Assembly (NCBI GenBank): GCA_003249955.1
Contig: QKHS01000012.1
Span: forward strand, 1-64,000
Direction: 5' to 3'
Length of the DNA stretch: 64,000 nt
DNA from: Bacteroidales bacterium
Lineage (GTDB): Bacteria > Bacteroidota > Bacteroidia > Bacteroidales > ML635J-15
Part shown: positions 30,028-38,162 of the stretch, in pieces
Layout of the letters: each line of letters starts with the position of its first letter
Numbering within the stretch: the first letter of the stretch is position 1
Translations under genes and position numbers: made by a program
Notes under the pieces: model-generated
Seen by the model: only the letters and a program-made list of their open reading frames with translations
Told to the model about the DNA's origin: nothing
The model's database searches: none

Positions 30028-30954
30028 ATGCAATTCACAATAAAATCCCTCAATATTTCTGAGAAAAAAGGAACTTTAAAAGTTCCTGTAAACGAAGTGG
30101 AAATAGATTTTACCGGCCTTAAAACCGATGCACATAGCGGAAACTGGCATCGTCAGGTTAGTTTGCTGGCAAAGGAAAATATAGATGAATTTTCGGTTCA
30201 GTATAAACAGAATTTTAAATTTGGCGACTTTGCCGAAAATATTACAACTGAAGGAATAGACTTTCGTAAAGTTAAAATTCTGGATATTCTTGAAAATGAG
30301 AATGTCGAAATGATGATTACCCAAAAAGGTAAGAAATGTCATGGCGGTGGTTGTGCAGTATTTAATGCAGTAGGACATTGTGTTATGCCCAAAGAAGGAA
30401 TATTTGCCCAGGTAATTCGTCCGGGAAAACTTAAAACCGGGGATAACATGAATTACAGGCCAAAGGTTTTTAAAGTTGCGGTTATTACTTTGAGCGATCG
30501 TGCCAGCCGTGGCGAATATCAGGATTTGAGCGGACCTGCAATTGCAGAAATGGCCGGTGATTTTTATAAAGGTATTGGAAGACTTTGCGAAATCAGTTCT
30601 TATGTTATTCCTGATAATGCTGAAGAATTAACAAAACTTATCAGCAAATTATCAAAAGAATGTGATGCTATTTTTACTACAGGCGGAACAGGCATGAGCG
30701 AAAAAGATATTACCGTAGAAACAGTTTCGCCTATGTTATCAAAAGAATTGCCCGGAATTATGGAAATGGTAAGAATGAAATACGGACAGCAAAATCCCAA
30801 TGCTTTGTTAAGCCGAAGCATTGCAGGATCGATAGGTAAAACTTTGGTTTTCTGTATGCCGGGTAGTCCTAAGGCAGTCCGTGAATATATGACAGAAATA
30901 TTTACAATTCTGGAACACCTTACTTATATGGTGTACGGGTTTGATAATCACTAA
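30028..30954 (+). CDS. MOSC domain - MogA/MoaB molybdopterin adenylyltransferase fusion
   Basis: N-term MOSC-like (DFTGLKTDAHSGNWHRQVSLLAKENI..GDFAENITTEGID..CHGGGCAVF), C-term MogA (VAVITLSDRASRGEYQDLSGPAIAEM..TTGGTGMSEKDITVET..MPGSPKAV). Confidence 0.93.
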   Translation: MQFTIKSLNISEKKGTLKVPVNEVEIDFTGLKTDAHSGNWHRQVSLLAKENIDEFSVQYKQNFKFGDFAENITTEGIDFRKVKILDILENENVEMMITQKGKKCHGGGCAVFNAVGHCVMPKEGIFAQVIRPGKLKTGDNMNYRPKVFKVAVITLSDRASRGEYQDLSGPAIAEMAGDFYKGIGRLCEISSYVIPDNAEELTKLISKLSKECDAIFTTGGTGMSEKDITVETVSPMLSKELPGIMEMVRMKYGQQNPNALLSRSIAGSIGKTLVFCMPGSPKAVREYMTEIFTILEHLTYMVYGFDNH

Positions 30955-31011
30955 TACCGGAGCTAACGTTCCTGGTTTTTAGTGTATGTGTTCTTTGTCC
31001 CCGGATAAGAT

Positions 31012-31911
31012 TTAATAAACAGCGATCTTTTTTACCTCCGGATTATTCCCGAACTTTATGTAATAAATTCCGGGAGAGTAATCTGATATGTCAATACTAA
31101 GATTGTTTTCAATCAAAAACATGTCAACTTTAGTCCCGATAGAATTATATATCCAGACTTCAGTTTTAGTATTATCTGCATCAGTTGAAATATTAATATA
31201 CCCGGAAGCCGGATTCGGATAAACAGAGAATGAATCATATACCTGTCTTTCAACTGAAGCAAACACGTTTATGTTACAGGCAAAGTCTTTAAGTGTTACT
31301 GTACATGATCCGTTTGCAAGAATAACATTAAGCCTGATCCAACCATATAAAGTGTCTTCATTAGGTTTAATCATAAATCCTATATAATGATCTTCCGAAC
31401 TGTTCCATGTATGTACGTAAGCACCACTTGAAAAACCACCATTAGTTGACCAAAGATAACCAGCAGTTTGATTGAAAACAGAATTATTGTTAATAGTTTG
31501 CCCGGGATTGAGAGTGTCTGCAACGTTAACCGTGTAAAAAACATCGCCGGGATATCCCTCAGATGTCTCTTCATGAGTTATTATTTTAGACCCTTGGTTT
31601 AATGAGTAAACTCCTGCGCTGCCACTACAGCCACCTAAACTGCCGGTACCATATCCGGAAATCAGGAAATCCATAATTCCGTTTTGATCAACATCGATTG
31701 AAAAAGAACCTTCGCTATGCATGTTTGTCAAATATGCTGCTACACTAAACATTGAATCCGGTTCAGGGTTTGTGTAAATATCACTTCCCCCGACTTCACC
31801 TGTTATTGAGAATTGTGAAAATACGAGGTTGTTTATTCCCGTAAGTAAAAACAATGCAGATATTACAATAAAATATCTGATTAACGATCTGCTTAAATCT
31901 CTGTAATACAT
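31012..31911 (-). CDS. Secreted protein with T9SS type A C-terminal sorting domain
   Basis: Signal-like N-terminus; C-term SVYPNPASGYINIST..TEVWIYNSIGTKV..DISDYSPGIYYIKFGNNPEVKKIAVY. Confidence 0.85.
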   Translation of the reverse strand: MYYRDLSRSLIRYFIVISALFLLTGINNLVFSQFSITGEVGGSDIYTNPEPDSMFSVAAYLTNMHSEGSFSIDVDQNGIMDFLISGYGTGSLGGCSGSAGVYSLNQGSKIITHEETSEGYPGDVFYTVNVADTLNPGQTINNNSVFNQTAGYLWSTNGGFSSGAYVHTWNSSEDHYIGFMIKPNEDTLYGWIRLNVILANGSCTVTLKDFACNINVFASVERQVYDSFSVYPNPASGYINISTDADNTKTEVWIYNSIGTKVDMFLIENNLSIDISDYSPGIYYIKFGNNPEVKKIAVY

Positions 31912-32053
31912 AATCTTATTTATTTTAAGTATATATTTTATGTGTAAAGATAACCTGTTTTTATGTATAAATAAATTTTAATGATTAATTTTTTATGAAA
32001 TTCCTGATTTATTATAAAATTTGTTACTAAATTTGATAAGCAAAAAAAATCTT

Positions 32054-32554
32054 ATGTCATCAAAAGTTCCTGTGTTTAAACAAACTGCGTTAATATCGTC
32101 AATCCCTCAACTTTCGGTATTGGCGGGACTAATCCTTTTGTTTTATTTTTTAAAAACTGAAAATTATTTTATTTACGGAGCAGTAAGTTACATTTTTATT
32201 TCGTTTTGTTTGCGAAATATACTTGCCCGGCACCACAGAACAGGTATAAGGCTGGTAAAGCAGAAGAATTTTAAAGCAGCAATTCAGGCTTTTCAGAATA
32301 GTGTCGATTTCTTTACCAGAAATAGCTGGATAGATAAATTCAGATACCTTACAATTTTAAGTTCTTCGGCAATGTGTTACAGGGAAATGGGACTCTGTAA
32401 TATTGCATACTGTTATAGCCAGATAGGAGAAGGAGAAAAAGCAAGAGAATATTATGAGAAGACCCTGGCAGATTATCCAAAAAACGGACTCGCAATTTCA
32501 GCAATAAATATGATGAATTCTGTCGAAAAACAAAACGTAAAAAATATAGAATAG
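32054..32554 (+). CDS. Hypothetical membrane protein with TPR-like C-terminus
   Basis: Hydrophobic N-terminus (LSVLAGLILLFYFLKTENYFIYGAVSYIFISF) then TPR-like ..CNIAYCYSQIGEGEKAREYYEKTLADYPKNGLAI. ATG 32054 preferred. Confidence 0.6.
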   Translation: MSSKVPVFKQTALISSIPQLSVLAGLILLFYFLKTENYFIYGAVSYIFISFCLRNILARHHRTGIRLVKQKNFKAAIQAFQNSVDFFTRNSWIDKFRYLTILSSSAMCYREMGLCNIAYCYSQIGEGEKAREYYEKTLADYPKNGLAISAINMMNSVEKQNVKNIE

Positions 32555-32780
32555 TTGCGATGGTTATTTATAGTTGTTTTTAAAATAAAGTAAAGAAAGT
32601 TTGGTTTGTTATAGTAAATGTCAAAGCTGCGAACCTTGTCTTGCTCAAGACTTTTAAAGTCAACAAAATATTTATAATAACAATAAATTAATTATTATTT
32701 AAATATAATTTTGTATTGCTGATATCATATAAATATAATTTTACGACCTGTTATTGTAAAACTTTCTTAATAAAAAAATT

Positions 32781-35147
32781 ATGAAACAAAGATTATTCGG
32801 GTTATGCTTATTGTTTTTGTTATTGTTGCCGGCTTCGGTTGTGTTTTCACAAGTAGTTTCGGGCACTGTTCTTGACGCAAAATCATCCCAACCTCTTTCG
32901 GGGGCTAATGTTTATGAAGAAAACTCTAAAAAAGGAACTGTTACAGATGCAAAAGGTCATTTTAATATAAATGTATCTTCTGATCAAAAAGAAGTGGAAT
33001 TAAAAATTAGTTATATAGGTTATAAAACAATTGAAAAATCTGTTAAGATTAAAAATGAAAATGAGTTAATAATTTACCTGAGTCCTGAAGCTTTTTCTAT
33101 TGGAGAAGTCGTTATCTCAGAAGAAAATGAAGGCCGTGAAGGTAGCGGGTACCGTGTGGAAAACGGAGATGTCGGTATTATGGGTAAAAGAAAAATCTCA
33201 GAAATTCCTTATTCTGTACAGGTTGTTTCACAGGATCTTATTGACAGCCGTCAGGCAAAAGATATAATTACAGCTTTAAATACAAATCCGGAAGTTGTTG
33301 CTTCGAAAACACCGAACAACGATGAAAGAGGTCTGGCAGACATAAAAATGCGTGGATTTGCAGCAGCGGTTCTTTTAAATGGTTTGCCGGTAAACAGTTA
33401 TCATATGCCTTTTGTGGAAATGGCCGACAGGATAGAAGTGTTATCAGGATTTTCAAGCTTTTTTTACGGTTTCTCCGGGTCTAACGGAGTGGTAAATTAT
33501 GTGTCTAAGAAAGCTCCGGAACAATTTAAAACGAGTTTTTCAACAGGTATTTATAACGGAGGGGTAAAATATCTTCATACAGATGTCGGAAGTCCTGTTG
33601 ATAAAAATAAAAAAGTCGGTTTCCGTTGCAATGCTTATCTTGAAGATGGAAATACTTTTGTTGACGGACAAACTCAGAAAAGATTAATGTTTTCGGGACT
33701 GGTGAGTTATAAAATAGCAAAAAACACCTCGTTAACAGTTGAGGCGTTTCATCAGACTCAGGATATGACAGGTCAGCAAGCTATTTTTGAAGTTAAAACA
33801 GCCAACGATATTTTGGTGCCTGATGCCGGTTTGTTTGATTTAAGGAAGCTTTACGGGCAAAAATGGACCAGCACGGAAAATGAATATTCTCAGATTGCGG
33901 CACACTTTAAATCAGATGTTAACGAACATGTAAGTTTCCGTGCAGGTTACAGCTACGCTGTCGGTTTTTGGGATTATAATTACCTTGTAGCTTCTTTTAC
34001 TGATAATAACGGCAATTATTCGCTCAAACACATAGAATCTGCTCCGCAGGACAGGGATTATCAGGCCGGATATGCCTTTGCGGATTTTCATGCAAAAACC
34101 GGATTCATAAAACATGATCTGAGCATAGGATACAACGGGAATTTTACAGGGATACATTTTGGCAATAATCTTACAACCAATATGGGGAGTTTTAATATTT
34201 CGCAGACAGAATTTGTTGCAATGCCTGATACCGCGGAAGTCGCAGCACTTTTATGGGATTATACAAATTATAACACATATCTTTACAATAATTTTCTTGC
34301 CGGCGATTATCTTAAGTTTGCAAATTGGCTTTCCGTTTTTGCCGGGGTTAATTATGCTGTGTATGAAACTCACCGTACAACCGGGAATTTAACACAAAGC
34401 GGAGCTGCAGATTATACCCAGTCGAAATTTTCGCCTACCTTCTCCCTTATAATAAATCCTGTAGAGAAAATGACATTGTATGCTTCATATATCGAGGGGC
34501 TTAAAGTTGGCGGAACGGCTCCTGCCGGCTCTGCCAACGAAACAGAGTCTCTTAAACCATCTTCGTCAGCACAGTATGAAGCAGGTTTGAAATACAATCT
34601 CAGAAAAATAGACCTGTACGCTTCAGTCTTTAATATCAATGTTATAAACGAGTATGTCGATCCTGCCGACAATGTGTTTAAGCAGGACGGAAGACAGGTT
34701 CATAAAGGAATTGACTTGTCGGCAAGCGGAAAAATAGTTGATGATCTTACAGTTGCAGGCGGATTTACGTTGATGAACATCGAAATAGTCAAAGCTGACA
34801 ATAATCCTGAATTGGTTGGTAAAACTCCGCAGGATGTTCCCGAATCACAGGCAAAATTATTCGCCGAATACCATCTGCCCTGGGTAAAAAAGTTGGCATT
34901 GTACGGAACCGGATCATATTGCGGACAAAGACCAGTTGATGCTTTAAATAAATCATACATCGAAGGTGTTGCTCTTTTTGATTTTGGGGTAAGATATTCT
35001 GCAGATTTGAAAGATAACAGAAAAATATCTTTAAATTTGTTGGTGAATAACGTTGCTGATAAAAAATATTTTACCGCATATTACACAAACGGTTTGCGTT
35101 TGGGGAGTCCGAGAGTTTTGTCGGTATCAGTGAAATTTGAATTGTAA
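32781..35147 (+). CDS. TonB-dependent receptor (carboxypeptidase-like domain + plug + barrel)
   Basis: VVSGTVLDAKSSQPLSGANVYEENSKKGTVTDAKGHF; plug ISEIPYSVQVVSQDLIDSRQAKDIITALNTNPEVV; C-terminal NVADKKYFTAYYTNGLRLGSPRVLSVSVKFEL. Confidence 0.93.
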   Translation: MKQRLFGLCLLFLLLLPASVVFSQVVSGTVLDAKSSQPLSGANVYEENSKKGTVTDAKGHFNINVSSDQKEVELKISYIGYKTIEKSVKIKNENELIIYLSPEAFSIGEVVISEENEGREGSGYRVENGDVGIMGKRKISEIPYSVQVVSQDLIDSRQAKDIITALNTNPEVVASKTPNNDERGLADIKMRGFAAAVLLNGLPVNSYHMPFVEMADRIEVLSGFSSFFYGFSGSNGVVNYVSKKAPEQFKTSFSTGIYNGGVKYLHTDVGSPVDKNKKVGFRCNAYLEDGNTFVDGQTQKRLMFSGLVSYKIAKNTSLTVEAFHQTQDMTGQQAIFEVKTANDILVPDAGLFDLRKLYGQKWTSTENEYSQIAAHFKSDVNEHVSFRAGYSYAVGFWDYNYLVASFTDNNGNYSLKHIESAPQDRDYQAGYAFADFHAKTGFIKHDLSIGYNGNFTGIHFGNNLTTNMGSFNISQTEFVAMPDTAEVAALLWDYTNYNTYLYNNFLAGDYLKFANWLSVFAGVNYAVYETHRTTGNLTQSGAADYTQSKFSPTFSLIINPVEKMTLYASYIEGLKVGGTAPAGSANETESLKPSSSAQYEAGLKYNLRKIDLYASVFNINVINEYVDPADNVFKQDGRQVHKGIDLSASGKIVDDLTVAGGFTLMNIEIVKADNNPELVGKTPQDVPESQAKLFAEYHLPWVKKLALYGTGSYCGQRPVDALNKSYIEGVALFDFGVRYSADLKDNRKISLNLLVNNVADKKYFTAYYTNGLRLGSPRVLSVSVKFEL

Positions 35148-35150
35148 AAG

Positions 35151-36182
35151 ATGAAAAATATAACAGCACTTTTAACTTCTTTTGTTGCATGGATAGTCTC
35201 GGCAATTCCGTTTCTCGGAGCCTGTCCCGGAATTGGTTGTGTTGGCTGTGGCGCAGCTTGTTATACTCCGGCAATGTCATTCTTCGGGTTGGCAACTTCA
35301 GGAATATTTGCTTCAGGAGTCTTTTTAAAATTACAGCCGCTTTTTATAGCGCTTTCGGCTGTGTTACTTACAATAGGATTTTTTTCAATTTACCGGAACA
35401 AGAAATTTAGCAACCCGGAGTTCAGAAAAATGTTCCCTAAACTGGCCCGCAGGAATAAATTAACTAAGATATTTTATTGGATATGTGTAGCCATGAGTTT
35501 GTCGTTTATTGTTTATCCGTTGATTTATTCAGATCCACAAAACGATAAAGAGCTTGTTTCAAAACTTACAAAACTTGAAAAAACCGGATCTGATCTAGCT
35601 TTTTTTAATGTTGATTGTCTTGAATATGACGCCGGTAAAAAATCACTCACAGCATACAGGCCACGTGTGGAATATCTGGCTCCTCAGCTTGATTCTGTTA
35701 AAAATTATGCGCTAAAACACGAAATCCCGATGCTTATTACTACATGTTGCTCGGGGCGTATGCCGAAAAAAACAGAACTTAAACGTGACGAAGCCGTTTT
35801 TGTGTCACTTAAAAAAAACGACGACTGGCTTACAGATTTTAATCCTGTAGCTAATTATTATATCGAAAAAAAAGCTTACGGTGACCCTAAAATGAATTAT
35901 GATAAAAATGCAACAGAAATGTTTCTGAATAATGAAAATATAGATTGTCTTCTGGATACCTTAAATGTTCAGAACTGGATTGTCTTTGGAAATGGTTTTG
36001 AGGCTTGTGTGGTTACTGCCGTGAACAATTTACTAGAACGTGGTTATGATGTTGCAATTGTGGAAGATCTTCTGATATCAGGAGCAGGGGGGAGTCCGGA
36101 AACAAAACAGAAAATAATTGAACATTACAGAAACAACAACGTGAAAATTATACAGCTCAGTGATTTGTTGAAAGATTACTGA
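35151..36182 (+). CDS. Membrane protein with Cys-rich N-terminus fused to isochorismatase/cysteine hydrolase-like domain
   Basis: N-term GACPGIGCVGCGAACYTPAMSFFGLATSG with TM helices; C-term WIVFGNGFEACVVTAVNNLLERGYDVAIVEDLLISG resembles cysteine hydrolase fold. Confidence 0.6.
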   Translation: MKNITALLTSFVAWIVSAIPFLGACPGIGCVGCGAACYTPAMSFFGLATSGIFASGVFLKLQPLFIALSAVLLTIGFFSIYRNKKFSNPEFRKMFPKLARRNKLTKIFYWICVAMSLSFIVYPLIYSDPQNDKELVSKLTKLEKTGSDLAFFNVDCLEYDAGKKSLTAYRPRVEYLAPQLDSVKNYALKHEIPMLITTCCSGRMPKKTELKRDEAVFVSLKKNDDWLTDFNPVANYYIEKKAYGDPKMNYDKNATEMFLNNENIDCLLDTLNVQNWIVFGNGFEACVVTAVNNLLERGYDVAIVEDLLISGAGGSPETKQKIIEHYRNNNVKIIQLSDLLKDY

Positions 36183-36205
36183 TTATAAATATTTTTATCT
36201 GCACT

Positions 36206-36838
36206 ATGAGTAGCTTTTTTAAAATAATATTTTTGTTATGTATGTCTGTCACATTTGTTCAATGCGGCAGTAACAATGTTAATTCAGAACAAAATAAGAT
36301 TGAGAAATCCAAATTTGTTGATGAACGTGACGGCGAACTTTACCACACAGTAAAAATCGGGGAGCAGGTGTGGATGTCGGAAAATCTCAGATATAAAAGC
36401 ACTAACAGCATGTCGTATAAGAACGATTCAGCGGATGATGAAGTTGGCAGGCTTTATCTTGTTGAAGAAGCTGTGACTGCTTGCCCGTCAGGCTGGCATT
36501 TGCCTTCTGAAAGTGACTGGGATGAATTACTGAAGTTTTCCGGTAACGATACAACTACGGCAGGAGGTAAGCTTAAAAGCACGGGTATCTGGCAAAGTCC
36601 TAATGCCGGAGCAACAGACGAATATGGCTTTAATGCTTTGCCCGCCGGTTATTACGATGTTCAGATGAATGAATTCCGGCTGAGAGGTAAAAATGCAACA
36701 TTCTGGACATTACCCGTTGATGACAGTACGAAATCATATTACAGGAGCATTTACTTTGATGATGCTGAAATTATAAGAATACAGCCGTACAAGGAATTTG
36801 CATTTAGTGTAAGATGTGTTAAGGACAGCGATAAGTGA
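36206..36838 (+). CDS. Lipoprotein with FISUMP (Fib_succ_major) domain
   Basis: Lipobox FVQCGS; GELYHTVKIGEQVWMSENLRYKS..ACPSGWHLPSESDWDELLKFSG..GFNALPAGYYD..FSVRCVKD. Confidence 0.9.
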   Translation: MSSFFKIIFLLCMSVTFVQCGSNNVNSEQNKIEKSKFVDERDGELYHTVKIGEQVWMSENLRYKSTNSMSYKNDSADDEVGRLYLVEEAVTACPSGWHLPSESDWDELLKFSGNDTTTAGGKLKSTGIWQSPNAGATDEYGFNALPAGYYDVQMNEFRLRGKNATFWTLPVDDSTKSYYRSIYFDDAEIIRIQPYKEFAFSVRCVKDSDK

Positions 36839-36856
36839 AACCGGTAATAAAAAGTT

Positions 36857-37861
36857 ATGAGTATTGATTTTAATAAAATTCCGAAAATTGAAAATCACCT
36901 GCATCTTGAAGGAGCAATTCCTGTAGAAACTGTATGGTCTTTAATCCAAAAATACGGAGGCGACAATTCCGTTGCTGATATCGGTCAGTTGAAGAACAGG
37001 TTTGTTTTTCGTGATTTTAACCACTTTATAGAAACATGGTCATGGAAAAATCAATACTTGCGTGAATACGAAGATTTCGTACTTATTACAGATGCTGTTT
37101 TACAGGATCTTATTTCGCAGAATGTAAAGTATGCTGAAATATTTATCTCGCCTTCGTTATTTAAAGACAGGTTACAAATACCGCGGATTGTGGAATCTGT
37201 CGCTGCCGGAATTACAAAAAATCCGGGGATAAAAGTAAGTCTTATCGTTGATTTGGTAAGAAACTATGGTGCCGAAGAAGAAATGAAAACTTTGTATGAG
37301 ATTAACGAAGTAAAATATCTCGGTATTAAGGGAATAGGAATTGGCGGATCGGAAAAAGAATATCCGCCTGAATTGTTTGCAGATATTTATAACAAAGCCA
37401 GGGACTTTGGTTTCAGGACAACTTGTCATGCAGGTGAAGCTGCCGGCCCGGAAAGCATCAGGACTGCAATAAGTGAGCTTAAAACCGAAAGAATCGGTCA
37501 CGGAACTGCTGCTGCTCAGGATATCAAACTTATGGAATACATGAGTGATTCAAAAATTCCGGTAGAATTATGTCCTTTGTCAAACCTGAGAACAAAGGTT
37601 ATTGATAAAATTGAGAATCATCCGGTTGCAAAATTTATAGAATACGGCATTCCTGTTTCAATTAATACCGATGACCCGAAAATGTTCGGTAATTCCCTGG
37701 CAGAGGAATATCAGGTTCTGAGAGATGTCTTTGGCTTTTCAGACAACCGTATTTGTAAAATTATTACAGATTCTGTTTATACCACATGGTTGCCTTTAAA
37801 CGAAATGAAGGAACTGGAAATGTCGTTAAAGAAGGAAATGTCAGATGTGATTACCATGTAA
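36857..37861 (+). CDS. Adenosine deaminase family protein
   Basis: IPKIENHLHLEGAIPVETVW; TCHAGEAAGPESIRTAI; RIGHGTAA; PVSINTDDPKMFG. Confidence 0.93.
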   Translation: MSIDFNKIPKIENHLHLEGAIPVETVWSLIQKYGGDNSVADIGQLKNRFVFRDFNHFIETWSWKNQYLREYEDFVLITDAVLQDLISQNVKYAEIFISPSLFKDRLQIPRIVESVAAGITKNPGIKVSLIVDLVRNYGAEEEMKTLYEINEVKYLGIKGIGIGGSEKEYPPELFADIYNKARDFGFRTTCHAGEAAGPESIRTAISELKTERIGHGTAAAQDIKLMEYMSDSKIPVELCPLSNLRTKVIDKIENHPVAKFIEYGIPVSINTDDPKMFGNSLAEEYQVLRDVFGFSDNRICKIITDSVYTTWLPLNEMKELEMSLKKEMSDVITM

Positions 37862-38162
37862 ACGGTATGGAATTATAAAAACTTAACTTTAGATAAAATA
37901 AAACAACGGTACATTCAACAAAATCCATCGTATTTAATCCTGAATTTTGTATTGTTAACAACGCTTATGATTGCTGGTTGTAAACTCCTCCGGATATTCC
38001 ATCTTTAATATTATTAATAATTCCATTAAGTGGTATTTTTAAGAGATTAATATCTAAATAATTTATTGAGTTTAATATTTGGTGCAACCTTTTGTTTTAT
38101 GTTATTATCTAATTGAAAATATTAAATTAATATTTTCAATACTAACATAAACTCTATGCCTT

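Noticed and set aside
32638-32651. Palindrome GTCTTGCTCAAGAC upstream of the TonB receptor as a riboswitch
   Set aside because: Too short and no cobalamin or other known riboswitch core recognised; could be an operator but unsupported.
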